A stretch of 64,000 bases of DNA from Symbiotaphrina buchneri (taxonomy: Eukaryota; Ascomycota; Symbiotaphrinales; Symbiotaphrinaceae): assembly GCA_001599915.1 (NCBI GenBank), contig BCIG01000010.1, positions 186,001 through 250,000 on the forward strand, written 5' to 3'. The translations under genes and the position numbers were made by a program. The notes below the pieces were generated by a model. That model searched no databases. It was not told where the DNA came from and saw only the letters and a program-made list of their open reading frames with translations. Shown here piece after piece: positions 22,480-34,042 of the stretch; positions within the stretch are counted from its first letter, which is position 1, and the number at the start of each line of letters is the position of its first letter.

Positions 22480-24625
22480 ATGCTCTGCCCATCTGCGATG
22501 CGTAGAACGCTCGCCCAGCCTCCTGAGACAGTCCTTAGAACAGCATGCCAGGGATTCATCTTTGCCAATGCACGCGGATCTGTGCGAGCCGCGAGCCTAA
22601 CCTCAGCCATCCAACGAGGCATTCGCCGCTCGAATTCTGGAAAGAGGAACGGAACAGACAGCAGTACCAACCATGAAAGAGATAATTCACGGTTGATCGG
22701 GCGGAGACAGCCCAACGACGATGCTGCACGGGAACACAATGAACCTCGGCCATGGCGCTCCTCGTCTGAAGCGGAACACTATGCTCTACCTGCCAAACAT
22801 GGTGGCTCAAGAGACGCCGCTTTAGGTCGTCATGTGCCGAACTGGCGAGAAGCACCCAGGGGAGACGCAACCCGTGGAAGGCGTCGAGGAAGGCAGCCTC
22901 GCGAGGATGATCCTTCACACAAGTGGAGAAGTGAAAGAGGGTCCAAGGAAGCATCTTTGCAGATGTCCCGCGGAAGACGTCGAGAACCGGATTATCGCCA
23001 GGATGGTCCTGCATTCAAGCGAAGAAGTGAAAGAGAGTCCAAGGAAGCAACTTTGCAGATGTCCCGCGGAAAAAGTCGAGGACGGGAACCTCGTGAAGAT
23101 GATCCTCCACACAAGTGGAGAAGTGAAAGAGAGTCCAAGGAACCATCTTTGGAGATGTCACCTTCTCGCCCCTCAAAAAGCATCTTATCGACCCCTTACA
23201 CTACAGCAGCTTCGGAATTTCTGTATGGGACCACTGTCGTCGAGGCCGCCTTGAGATATCGGAAAAGAAATCTTTACAAGCTCTATGTGAGTGCAGTTGA
23301 AGGCCGGAGGAATGCTGCCAGGGATAAGACCATGCTCCAGTTGGCTCGCGCAGCAGGAGTCCCAGTGCAGACTATGACAACCTTCGACGACCAGAGGTTG
23401 ATTGATAAACTCAGCGGTGGTAGACCTCATAACGTATGTCCTTCACTCTTGCCCTTATCCTTCCATGCAATATTCTAGATGGAAGTAACCATCTCCGTCA
23501 TCTTTATACATGTATGATCGTAAATTTGTCATCAATCTGGACATCTGTCCTGGTTCCCCTGTATATCTTGGGGGCCAATCGATCTTGAGACCGTTTCCTT
23601 TCCACTTCACAAACTTGACTAGGTCCACAGATCACAAGTTTCTACTCTTTGTCCTTTGAATGTGCTCCAGGTTTCGAAGACGAGTTTTCTTTCACGAGTC
23701 ACAATGCCACAGAACCAAATCAGAAGTGCTTACCCTTCTTTGCACCAGGGCTACATTCTCGAGGCTTCCCCTCTGCCGAGGCCTCTAGTACGGCATCTTG
23801 AGCGAGTGCCTCATGTCAACGCTGGCGGCTTCGAATTCATCCCAGCACCTCATGCATCAACTGGACTGCGTTCTAGTGGGCAGACGACCAAATTGGAGAG
23901 CAATACAGAGAGATTCCCGTTCATTATAATGCTTGATAATATAGTGAGTGGGCTCTACAACTCAAGAACGACTGTTGCATATAGTCGAGGAGTCCTATGG
24001 TTTTCACTAATGGTCATTCATAGTTGGATCCCGGGAACCTGGGCGCAATATTGCGAACCTCCTATTTCTTCGGGGTTGACTGTGTTATAGTGTCCCAAAA
24101 CCATTGGTAAATGAGTCCATCCTGCCAGGACAGCTATAATTGGCCCGCAGTCAGTATGGATATGTCGCTAACATCAGCTGCAGTGCACCATTCTCCGCAG
24201 TAACTCTCAAAGCATCTGCTGGAGCAACAGAAAACCTGCCGATCCTGACGGTAAGCCAACCCAAAGATCTTATTGACCAGAGTGCGAAAAATGGGTGGCA
24301 CTTCTATGCAACGATAGCTCCAATCGCTTCCAGGATGGGTCCCTCTGAGAAAAGGAAGAACGTGCCACTTCACGGGCTGTCTATGGCTTTGAGAAAACAC
24401 CCTTGCGTTTTATTGATGGGTGGAGAAGATCAAGGGCTCCGACGAGAGGTCAGAAACGCGGCACAGCACGTGGTGGGGATTTCGGGGCCACGCCTAGGCC
24501 AGGGTGGAGTGGATAGTCTGAACGTGAGTGTGGCAACTGGTATCTTCTGTCATGCCTTCACCGGCAGGGCCGGCGCCACTACTCGCCAGACCGATGAGAA
24601 GGGGCGCGGAGATCTCATGTTTTAA
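22480..24625 (+). CDS. MRM1: mitochondrial large-rRNA 2'-O-ribose methyltransferase (SpoU family)
   Basis: Methylates a ribose in the peptidyl-transferase centre of mitochondrial 21S rRNA. Exons 22480-23433, 23749-23943, 24024-24106 and 24184-24625 give 557 residues. The N-terminal third is basic and low-complexity, with three imperfect copies of a roughly 30-residue unit. The substrate-binding part starts at EFLYGTTVVEAALRYRKRNLYKLY. The SPOUT knot motifs are all present: LDNILDPGNLGAILRT (motif 1, formed only after splicing exons 2 and 3), LLMGGEDQGL (motif 2) and SLNVSVATGIFCHAF (motif 3). Intron 1 is 315 nt, far longer than most in this window, but the join PHN/GYILEASPLP is what the family requires. 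Intron 3 uses the CTGCAG acceptor at 24183, giving HCAPFSAVTLKASAGA. Confidence 0.93.
22897..23165 (+). repeat. three tandem imperfect repeats inside MRM1
   Basis: Units start at about 22897, 22987 and 23089 (periods of 90 and 102 nt, both in frame). Each encodes a variant of KWRSERxSKExSLQMSRG. Units share long identical runs such as AGAAGTGAAAGAG and GCAGATGTCCCGCGGAA, showing duplication at the DNA level within the mitochondrial-leader/linker part of the protein. Confidence 0.9.
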
Positions 24626-25461
24626 CATCGGCAGCTTCTGTCGTTTATATATTGAAGATGGATACCAGTGTGGAGCTTCATGCACATCATCAACCCATGT
24701 TTCTTTTTTACCTTGTATGGTGGGGCGGGAAGAAGCTCCCTGTAACCTAGGATCGAAAGTCCATACGAATCATGCGTGTACTAGCATATGCTCGAAATGT
24801 ATTTATATCAGAATCCGAGAAGCAGAGGTAGCTTGATCATCCCTGAAAGGTAACATTGCCGTTTGTGCACCTATCGCAAACGAAAAGGCCACGCACCGCG
24901 CAGCATGTAGGTAACCGTTGCGCGCCACCACCGCCTGATGCTATAATTTGCAAATTTCCACTTTCCGTGAGGACCCAGATTGTTAAGTTGAGACACAGCC
25001 GGTGTAAGAGAGCAGGATGAGCGCTTGCCTTATGTGACGTGAGTGATGCTGAGGAGGCCGGTTTTGTTTGTTCAAACACCACACCATGGCGCGCAGGCCA
25101 TCACCGCCGTCACCTCCTCGCGCTCAATGAATCCGGAACCTTGAGACAAGCACGACGCATTCACTGTCGACGCCAGCCGCCGCCTTCTCAGCAGGTCCGC
25201 AGGGCTTTAGCCCCTTCGCGCACTCTGGACCCAGCCCCTCATCTTTCTCTTGCACTTCCTTTCTGTGACAGTTCCTCACTCCATCTCTCCTCGTGTCTAC
25301 CAGTAGAACACCGTCCTTGGATCCCAGGGAGATCTTGCTCTTACTTCTACCGTGTCTAGTCACAGTTATACAGCTTTCTGTGGCATCTACTGCTCTTTCC
25401 CACCTCTTTCGTGTTGCAAGCAACGTCTCAATCACTTCATTTCCACTTGCACCTCGCGTCG
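24626..25461. other. intergenic (3' of MRM1, promoter of CCCH gene)
   Basis: About 840 bases with no supportable gene. From about 25180 the plus strand is strongly C/T-rich, a likely transcription-start region and leader for the zinc-finger gene. Confidence 0.5.
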
Positions 25462-25467
25462 ATGACC

Positions 25468-26739
25468 ATGGCGGAGCGTTCGAACACCATTGATTCAGAA
25501 TACTTCAAACAACTACCTTCGTCCCCAGTGGTGCATCGATAGGGGAAATGGCTGCTTTGTACCTCTTATCCCTGCTGATGAGCTCCCTGTGAGGTTGGAG
25601 GGCGTCGGTCGTCTCTTGCTTAAGGACCAGACTGTCGACATGACCTGTGTCGGTCTTTTCCCGCCTACTGGGCGCTCGTACATCGTCGATGGCATCGATG
25701 CAGCTCCGTGCCCAACCGGGCGTCTCCGTCAAGCCACTTTCGCAGCACCTGTCATCGGACCGTACACTCCTGTGGACTGGACCCGTCGTGACATTAGGGC
25801 TGTCACGCCAGCGCCGAATCTCAACGCACCGGCCACGACTGGTATGCGCACAGTCGATGTCACCTCTAGCGTCGGAACCGCATATGGATTGATCCAGGGC
25901 ATTCCACAAGTACGTCTGGTTATCTGATCGATTATATACCACCACTGACAGGGTTACAGAGCCTCGGATTCAGCGCTGCTCGCCGTGAGACAACTCCTCC
26001 TAGCGGTGTCCGTCCAGATCAGTCCAAGAAGGAGTTCTGCACCTATTGGATTGAGACAGGAAGATGCAAATATATGCAGCAGGGCTGCCGCTTCAAGCAT
26101 ATAATGCCGACCGATTTGGACCTTTTGGCTGCCTTGGGATTCGACGGCTTTCCTCAGTGGTGGCAACGTGAGCATAACGTCGATAAGAGGGGTAATCCCC
26201 GCACTTATGCTCACTATACAAAGGCTCAGTGGCGTCCGCTCACTACTGCTGGCAATGATGGGCAGCAGATTGGCAAGGAGAGGGAGACGGGATTCGCTGC
26301 AGGTGGCATCTTCGGGATATCGCCTTCCTCTGTGACCGAGGCCCCATCCCCTGCACATGAGATGGTCCACACGCCTGCTCCTATTGCCCGTCCCACCGCT
26401 CGTCTGGGTGCGTCGAATGATACTTCCCCTACCACGGCGCAGAATGGTGCTGCTGCACGCCCCATCACCTCCTTCGATAGTTTTGGGCCTCCCGCTGTCC
26501 AGTATAAACACTTCTTCCCGCAGCACGACTACAAGGGAGCCGGGTTCCCAACGAACAATGCTCAAGGAGCTCTGCCCAAGTCGTCTGGTGGCGGATGGAC
26601 CTCCTTCGGCGATAGGAACCAACGTGGAAGACAGAATTCTGCACAGTATAGCTGCCAGACCACGACGGACAAGTTTGGTGACAGGAACTCCTTCGACCTT
26701 TTGAGCATGGAGGAGGACCATGGTCACACAGCCTCGTGA
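25468..26739 (+). CDS. CCCH zinc-finger protein; 5' end frame-broken in this sequence
   Basis: Fungal family with one CCCH finger, probably RNA-binding; role unknown. The finger is CTYWIETGRCKYMQQGC...H (C-x8-C-x6-C-x3-H, exon 2 near 26040), followed by HIMPTDLDLLAALGFDGFPQWW. Exon 2 is 25960-26739, after a 50-nt intron (25910-25959). Exon 1 encodes NGCFVPLIPADELPVRL, typical of the family N-terminus, but its frame has no ATG upstream, only a stop at 25463-25465. An ATG in ideal context (ACCATGG, 25468) sits one frame away and reads MAERSNTIDSEYFKQLPSS before a stop. Omitting one C from the CCCC run at 25523-25526 would join both into about 406 residues. I therefore place the start at 25468, with a suspected one-base error or true frameshift. 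Confidence 0.8.
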
Positions 26740-27521
26740 GCTGCACCAATTTGCACCACTATACTGCAGCAAGTCAAGCTTCAGGAGACTCTCTGCAATA
26801 ACGACATGGGGTTGGTTCTCGTGATTTCTGTTCATGCTGTCCACGCATTTGCGCTTCGTTTCGCTCATACTTGCTATTGCTCTCGAGACGGTTCGGTTAA
26901 GGAGGTCAACGGTGGCATCTGCTCTGGATGGCAGCAACTATATGCTACACGGCGTACCTGTGGTGGTCATGAACACTTGAATAGGGTCAGATTAGCCTGT
27001 TCACTGACAGCTGAGCTTTGGATGTAATGCAGGTATCAGTCTGTATCCAACATGATACTGCATATATGATCAAACAATGTCTTGAGCAGACGTGCCACAC
27101 GCTATAAGCCGTCCGCAGCGCAGCTCGTGATCCAACTCGTAAAAACCAGAGGAGGCACAGTCCATCCCTCGTAAAAAATGCACTGGAACCTGGTAAGAAG
27201 TCCTGGCAGAACAATCGAAAGCTGGTGACTCGTAATCGGCCTTTCGTACACAAGTCATCATCACACAGCCTGCTTTAGAAACTTCTATAACGGCAACTCT
27301 AGGTGCTGTAAATTGACGAATCGTCCTCCCTTGTGATGTGGTCGACCATGCAGCTGCAGCAGGCGCACCTCTGAAGGGGCAACTTCAACCCTGCGATACA
27401 TGGAAGTAACCAGGAGACTGAGCGGAGTCGGACAGTTCCTTGCCGTAAGAGAACCAGATATGCATGAGGATGCCGCAGGCCCCATTTCCATCAGTGTAGA
27501 CCACGCAATGAGCAAAGAATG
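26740..27521. other. intergenic, convergent 3' ends
   Basis: About 780 bases between the CCCH and ALG13 stops. Short ORFs on the minus strand have no recognisable features. Confidence 0.55.
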
Positions 27522-28240
27522 CTAGTCCACAAAGCCCATCTCGTCGTCCATAACTCCAATGATACCCCTGCGTGACGGGTCTTCACCACTGTTTACGGGT
27601 GGCCAGCTCTTCTTCCTTTGCCTCAAAATCTCTGACTGCTCTATAGCCGTACTCAGATCACTACGAGAACGTCGTGTCAGCGAGAAGACAAGGGAGACAT
27701 GTTCAATTGAACCGCACCTTAATTTCCCGTGTACGACGTAGCCTTGGGAAGCCAGTTCCTCCGCCAATTCCACCTGATGATTATCCAGCAGATCTGGATT
27801 CGGAACGACAATAAGAGGGACGTCAACCCTCAAAGCGTCCAGTATAGAGCCAGAACCTTGCAGAATGATTAAACCAGGGACGAGATGAAACAAACAGGTG
27901 ACGCGGAATTGGTACCTGCATGGCTCACAACCACGCCTTCCGCTCCACCATTTTCTCCCTTGGCAGCGCGCATCTCCTGTCCAAGGCCCTTCGCATTGAA
28001 ATCGAAACCGGCGATCTCCAATACATTCGCCCTTGTGGGATCATCCTCGAGTTGGGACTTGAACTTGTCGAATGTGGCTTTGCCCTTTCCATACTGCACC
28101 AGTAGCCGCGTATAGCCTGCGCGTCGGAGAGCGGCCAGGGTGGGAGGGCTGAGCACTGCAGCAATTAAGGAGTCAAAGGAAGCTGTCGCGCCTATCGTGA
28201 CGAAGCATGTCTTCTGCGCACGAGGACTTGGGCCCGCCAT
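27522..28240 (-). CDS. ALG13: UDP-GlcNAc transferase catalytic subunit Alg13
   Basis: With the membrane anchor Alg14 it adds the second GlcNAc to the dolichol-linked oligosaccharide at the cytosolic face of the ER (N-glycosylation). Exons 28240-27916, 27856-27718 and 27660-27522 give 200 residues, the size of fungal Alg13. Visible: [15 protein letters not shown] near the N-terminus, [12 protein letters not shown], the [14 protein letters not shown] motif that binds the UDP-sugar (formed across intron 1), and [28 protein letters not shown]. The C-terminal helix ends in a Gly/Asp-rich tail. Introns are 59 and 57 nt. It is divergent from RSM24. Confidence 0.95.
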
Positions 28241-28599
28241 TGGTTAGGAATGGGTCATTGTTGTCATTTGTTGGCCTTTGCAAAAAGAGAGCCAAAGGAG
28301 CGGAACATCTTGGAGCGGACGAGCTGCTTCATACGAGTAGGAACTAAGTAGAGGTTCGGACTACGGAGGCGCGGGGAAGCCACGGTGCGGCGGTGCTATC
28401 TACCTAAGGGTAAGGTGCAAGGGACCGCCGATTGCTGATTGGACGAATTTTCTTAACTTACCTCCGCCGTTGTTTGCGCAGTTCTTGTACGGTAAGGTAG
28501 TTTACCGCAGGCGCTACCTTTCTGGCTTGGGGCCGATTCGAATCATCTCCTCAATGAGGACCGATCAAGAATTTCACTCCAGAAGCTCATCATTGGTCC
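28241..28599. promoter_or_regulatory. bidirectional promoter, ALG13 / RSM24
   Basis: About 360 bases with an inverted CCAAT (ATTGG at 28438-28442) about 160 bases upstream of RSM24, a place where the HAP complex often acts on mitochondrial genes (family knowledge; use here is inferred). Three TACCTTA-like motifs also occur (around 28401, 28458 and 28492). Confidence 0.55.
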
Positions 28600-29877
28600 A
28601 TGATGGCGACCGCGTTGAACAAATTCGGATTGAGGGTCGGCTCATCCATCTGCCGTAGGTCCTGGCAGCCTCCACGCCAGCCTCGCGCATTTCCAACATC
28701 CGCCAGCCGATCGTTCACATGTGCCAGACGCCTGCGAGCAGATAGACAGGAGGTTGTGGGAGGGTCCAAAGTCCCGGACGATGATATCCAGCTCACGCAG
28801 CTATCGACGTCCGAGTTTGCAGCTACATTGGGCCCGGAGGACCGCGCAACATTCGATGCGCTCTCGGAGCAGGACAAGAGGGCCTACCAAGAGGAAGCCG
28901 AAGAGCTGCGCCGGTACATGATGAGCCCTGCGGTTAGGACGCGACTGGACTCGATAGCGGGCACGGCAGCCAAATCGGTAGAGAGAGAGCTTCCTCCAGA
29001 AGGCAATCCTCCGAGACGGCTGAAGGAGGATCTGTTGAACATAGGAGATGATGAAGATCCGGACATTGGGGAGGAAGCTGATTTTGATATGGACGATATA
29101 ACTTCTCTGGCCCATGGCGAGCTCGAGCAGCATAGGGAAATTCGAGAATACGCCCGGATAGCTGCTTGGGAAATGCCTCTACTGAGTCGTTCGTACACCT
29201 GCCACTCTGGCTTTTCCCAGCTTACACTCTGACAGAACTCTGTAAATCATTCGTCCTCCCATCCAAAGACCAACCACTACGCTTCCGTTATACCAATTAT
29301 ATGGGGGAGCAGCATCCTGCAGAGAAGAAGGTGGTCGTTGAGTTTTGCACGCAGGATATCCCAGATCTCACCGAGGCACAACGGGCGAAGCTGATCAAAG
29401 TCGCTGGGGTGCGTTACAACCCGGAGACAGATATTGTCAAGATGAGTTGTGAAATGTTCGAGACCCAAGCCCAGAATAAGAGATATCTTGGCGATGTGGT
29501 GGATTTGCTCTTGAAGGAAGCAAGGGTAAGTGCAACTCGGGCGGAGACGTATTGAGTGAACTAAGTCGGTCATTTAGGACAATACTGATACGTTTGAGGA
29601 CATCCCCCTTGACTTCCGTCACCACAAGTTCGTTGAGAAGCCGCAATTTCCGAAAAGTTGGTACATGACTCCAGAACGGAAGCAGCAACTGGAGGACGCA
29701 CGCGAGCAGCGGCAACTTCTGGACCAGCAGAAAGAGGAGCAGGGCAAGCTTGTAGAGGGTGTCAAGGAGATCGAAAAAGTTCTCGTTTCTTCTGCGGTCA
29801 ATTCTAGCATAGGTGTAGTGCAGGCACAGCACGGCGAAAAGGGAAACGTCAAGAGACCAAGACTGAAAGCAAGATGA
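28600..29877 (+). CDS. RSM24: mitochondrial small-subunit ribosomal protein mS35 (Rsm24)
   Basis: Structural protein of the mitoribosomal small subunit. Exons 28600-29188, 29236-29525 and 29578-29877 give 392 residues. The N-terminus (MMATALNKFGLRVGSSICRRSW...) is Arg/Ser-rich without acids, a typical mitochondrial presequence. The family core reads PLRFRYTNYMGEQHPAEKKVVVEF, then RYNPETDIVKMSCEMFETQAQNKRYL, then DTFEDIPLDFRHHKF and a KSWYMTPERKQQ tail. Intron 1 is only 47 nt with a GTTCGT donor; a nearer acceptor at 29220 would make a 32-nt intron, too short, so the acceptor at 29235 is preferred. It is convergent with the HAD gene. Confidence 0.92.
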
Positions 29878-29961
29878 TATGCATCGACGGCATCGCAGGG
29901 CGTTCTATAGATGTATTATACGAATAATTCTCGATATTTACTTGTCCTCATACGTGATATT

Positions 29962-31318
29962 CTAGTGTGCCCCTTGTCTCTTCTCTATAGCAGCTGTAAC
30001 CTGTGCTTTGGTATCCGGGTGATCTTCGTCTTGACCTATCTCCCCAACGAACCCGTTCTCCAGAATAGGTATCAATTCATCTAGTCTTTTGCAAAAATGA
30101 GCCTCTGTAACATTTGGCGAATGGAAAGGCGTGGCGATGGATGTTTACCTTGTGATGCATAGGTCTGTGTGTTCGTGAGTAGCCAGGTGCTCATTCACAG
30201 GGTTGACCAAGAGCACCGTAGCAGCCCCGGCCCGATAACCAGCCGTCATGTCATCTATGGAGTCTCCCACCATGATGAGACGCTTCCCCCCGTCCTCCAG
30301 TCCCCACTGAGCGGCGATGTGCAATATCCCTGCAGGATCTGGTTTGGGTGGCCGAAACTCGCGGGTTACGATAGGATGGAACACCTTGCCAGAGAGAAAC
30401 TTATCCAGCAAGTGATTTACCGGAGTCCTGCTTCGCGTAAGCTGCAGTCTATCTCAGACCAGGTGCTTTCTGACTCGAGATTCCTCGTGCAAATTCCTTT
30501 CCGGATCCCTCTTGACTCCAGGTACGACATGAGCTCCACGAGCCCGATGGAAGGTGTCTGATTGACCATTGCTCTCCGTTCAATGGCGCGGATAGCTTCA
30601 TGGCCCTTTGCTTGCTCCTCTGCCGGCAGAGAATACAAGTGGTCAAGGATGTCTATGCTCTTGTCGATGCCAAGTGCCTCCCTGGAAACATCTTAATTTA
30701 TTTGCAGAGAACAACGAAAACTCCAATTACCTCATCTCCCCGAACATGTAGGTCTGCGGCTCACTGCACGCAATCGAGCGAGAGTTAGCGAGTACACAGC
30801 TTTCGTCTGCAAGCTGGGAGTAATCCGAAACCAAGGTGTAGGAGTGAAGTGCAGAGCATTGAACATTGTATCTAGGGATACCGGAGTACGACTGGATGCA
30901 GGACGAAAACCACGATTATTCTCAACAGCATAGCCTGAACATAACAGAACATTCAAGTTATCATCATGCGGCATAGGTTGAAGTATAATAAGGATACGAC
31001 AGGCAAAGCAATAATGGAAATACGACAGAGGGCGCATGTGACCAAGAAACAGGTCGAGATTTAAAAGATACTCGGAGGCTGCCCAAAAATCGTTTCTTAC
31101 CATAGGGTGCCGTCAACGTCGAAAACTATTCCTGCAAGTGTTGGCGCTCCTTTAGATGCGGAGCAGTGAGGGTTCAGCGGCGCAAACCGCCTAGGGGAGC
31201 CGGCCGTACGGCCGCCCATCGTGGTCGAAAAAGAGTTGAGTGGATGATAATACTGGCCGGTCGCCCGAGAACTCAAATACCTAGCTAGCGAAGACAGAGG
31301 AGGCAGCTTGACTAGCAT
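29962..31318 (-). CDS. HAD-superfamily hydrolase (phosphatase-like)
   Basis: Five exons: 31318-31101, 30763-30731, 30681-30475, 30427-30149 and 30085-29962, giving about 286 residues. Motif I is FDVDGTLC (nucleophile Asp and acid/base Asp, split by intron 1); the motif II region is GICTRN; motif III is the Lys in RPPKPDPAGI; motif IV is GDSIDDM. The order and the small helical cap between I and II fit a phosphoglycolate-phosphatase-like enzyme; the substrate is not known. A roughly 60-residue N-terminal extension rich in Ser/Arg, with few acids, could target mitochondria. Exon 2 is only 33 nt. Intron 1 (337 nt) is long, and intron 3 uses a weak donor, GTCAGA, chosen because it restores the family join RNLE/TPVNHLLDKF. 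Confidence 0.88.
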
Positions 31319-32232
31319 TAAGCTGGTGCGCTCCCCGAGTGGATGGAGATATGCTATTCGGTACTGGCTACGATGAGGCTGGCCGGGAAAGGGGCCCGGC
31401 GGTCTCGACCGATGCGGCTGCCAAGGAGCCCCAGAAAAAGTTTATAAAATGCAATTCAAGGCTACATCTTATCTAAGTTCCCCAGACGCTCCGCTAGAGA
31501 ACACATGCCATTATGAAGGATCGCATGAATAATGAACCACACTGATAATCTACTGAAGCATCCCAGGCAACATATAGTTGTATCATTGTTCGTCTCTACG
31601 GAATTGTGTATCCCAAGGCAACACAAGCCATCGTGGTGTGTTCCATATGCGGTCCATAATCTTCGTTCGAAGTGGACCATCAGTTTCATTCCGGTGAAAT
31701 AGACTAGAATTGGAGCAGACACTGTGCTGGACGTTATGCACCCTGCGATTATAGGGGCTCCGCCCTGCATGGGCATGGGGGAGCTTGGAAACCACCGAGA
31801 GCCAGATTCAGGGACATTCCAGCCTGTGCAGTACCGCACAGTCTGAAGTCAAGGAGGTGAGGGCTCCTATTTTTTCTCGGCTCTGTCTCCACAATTGCAC
31901 AGAATCCCCCATATTGGACAAGCTTTATCTCTACCCAGCGCCTAGGGGGAGATCGTCTGGGCGTTTCCATGTCCAGACACTGGTGGGTAGTCGTAGGCTT
32001 CCCTTCTTTTAAGATGCTTCGGAGATGCCGATGCCATTTGAAAGAGCAGGCACAGTGCAATAGCAACCCAGCTCTGTCAATGAGAATCATCATCGATTGT
32101 CCATATGACTGTGGTTTATGACATTGTGACCAGGCTCATTCGGCGCGAGGATGCACAGACTGTGCCACAGAACGATACCATGGATCATCGTAGCTTGTAC
32201 TATGATTTTCCAAGAGAGTCCAATCCTCGCCA
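31319..32232. other. intergenic, 0.9 kb (promoter of HAD gene, 3' of AP-3 mu)
   Basis: No gene is supported. Minus-strand ORFs of 110-125 codons (31462-31839, 31749-32093) contain hydrophobic stretches but overlap each other and lack family motifs. No terminal repeats were seen. Confidence 0.45.
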
Positions 32233-34042
32233 TCAGTCACATCGGACTTCTATACCTTGTCGGCTGGCTGTCAGATACTTTACGCCTTTGTATGGCCGTA
32301 GTCCTTCTCCAAGGCCTCGGCTTTTTTTGGTATCGATAGTCAAACTCTCCACTTTGATCCCACTTGCGAGCCAGCCTCGTATATTGAAGGACAGCGTTGC
32401 TGACCGCGGCATTAGGGAGGTATTCTGTTGTACCTTTCGAGCGTCTCTAGATTCCTGTTTTGCCTCTGCCGACGTAGACTCGCTTGCCTGCACGGCGGTC
32501 TGGTACGCCGTGGCCTCGTCATAGTCATTACCATATCCATTTAAGGGCCATCGTTTATCAGAACGGCCCCCGTAGTCTCCTTTTTCGTCTGATGCAGAGA
32601 GAGGTCCAACAACTGTGCACCGGAGCGTAGCCACACCCCTGCTCCCCATGGAGAGCACATCTTTATTAGGGATCCGCCACTCAACGACAGACTCGCCTGG
32701 GACGAAGCTGGCTTCTCCCCGGCTAGCCCGCAACTCCGTAATATTGCGCACATTTGATGATATGGGAACAGTGACAAGGACATCTTCCAGAAGCGGTTGG
32801 TTGGAAGTCCCACCCAAGGCTGGCGAGGATGTACCAAGTCGGGATCCAAAACCACCAGCTCTACTTCCAATGGCACTAGCTGATGACGACGTACTCGCGA
32901 AAGTGCTGGAGGCCGAGAATCGCACCTCAAAGTCGGAACCTGTAGGTCCGAGGCTCGTACGGACATCAATCGATGCTGGAAGTTGCAGGTTTGTATTACT
33001 AGTAAGAGTAGTTGGCGGATTCGGTAGGAGATCAACCTCATAGGCGGCGAGGACAAAGCGGCCGTCCGGCGGCACGAAGCTAAGTTCTCCAGGCTTCTCT
33101 CTCCAGCGAGCCAGACGTACGCAAGGATGGAAGGTAGGTAGTTCCAATGCCTTTGCGATACCCATTTTGCCGCCTGGTGCAGAGAGAGTTAAAGTGAGGC
33201 CTGGTACACCTGAGATCTGGGATGTAAAGGCGATAGTGCCCTTGGCAAATGCTGCAAGAAGACGTCCTGATGGAGCAATTGTAACGGAAAGAGACTCCAC
33301 CATATCAACATACAGCTCATTGGATGTGTGACGGACATTTGCTCGGCGCCATGGTAGGGACGAGTTAGTATTTGCACCATTGGGTGGCCATTGCTGGTTC
33401 TTCATAGCAATATTGCCCGTTCCACCTCCAAGCGACGGTGCACTCCTGCACGTTCTATCAGCATAAACATCCAATATGAACCAGACCCAATATTGCAGGG
33501 AGGAGGCCAATAATGCTTACCCTGGAAGCCCGACACCTCCCAGCAGCTTGTTTATCAAACCAGGCACCTCAACGGCATCTTTCAATGCATTAGGCTCAGT
33601 GTTACAAATTGCACCGGCATCAGCCATCTCCGTCAATAGCTGAGCTACCACATCGTACGCCCCTTCTATCCTAGAAGCTAGCAAGGGGGTACCAAGGAAG
33701 TCTTCAAGTACATCGATTGTCCTATGCAGGAATTCAAGAACAAGAAGAGGCTCGATCTCGGTCGAAGAAGGGGAGAGGAAGAGGACGCCAGCATGGACGA
33801 CGGAGAAGAGGAGCGTCGGAGGGTTAACTTCCGGAACATAGATTAGAGCCGGTCTGGGCTCTGGATAGGCAAGGTAGATGGGAAGTAAAGCGCTTGCTGA
33901 TGCTGGTCTGGAGCGGTAAACATGTTCAAGGATGGTATTACTGGCAAGCTCACATTAGCAATCTGGAAGTGGATCGACAACAGGGAGGGGAGACTCACTT
34001 GTGTTGATTGAAGATGTAAATTGCCTCAATTAAGCCGGTCAT
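32233..34042 (-). CDS. APM3: AP-3 adaptor complex mu subunit
   Basis: Medium subunit of AP-3, which sorts cargo from the Golgi directly to the vacuole. Exons 34042-33999, 33940-33521 and 33445-32233 give 558 residues. The N-terminal longin-like part starts MTGLIEAIYIFNQH (exon 1 encodes only 14 full codons) and continues TILEHVYRSRPAS and LEFLHRTIDVLEDFLG. The C-terminal mu-homology domain shows RRANVRHTSNELYVDMVESLSV, a GTIAFTSQISGVPGLTL strand, CVRLARWREKPGELSFVPPDG, VVEWRIPNK and the closing GVKYLTASRQGIEVRC. Length is greater than animal mu3 because of Ser/Gly-rich loops. The stop overlaps an out-of-frame ATG (TGATG), which I regard as chance. It is divergent from the DUF4536 gene. Confidence 0.92.

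Noticed and set aside
28530-28550. GATTCGAATCA resembling a tRNA B box
   Set aside because: Flanks do not form a T-arm stem and no A box or acceptor stem is found at the right distance.
29189-29220. 32-nt intron in RSM24
   Set aside because: Too short for fungal splicing; the acceptor at 29235 gives a 47-nt intron and a better family match.
31462-32233. Minus-strand ORFs with membrane-like segments, one ATG overlapping the APM3 stop (TGATG)
   Set aside because: Overlapping frames, no conserved motif and no plausible splice chain; stop-start coupling is not a fungal gene arrangement.
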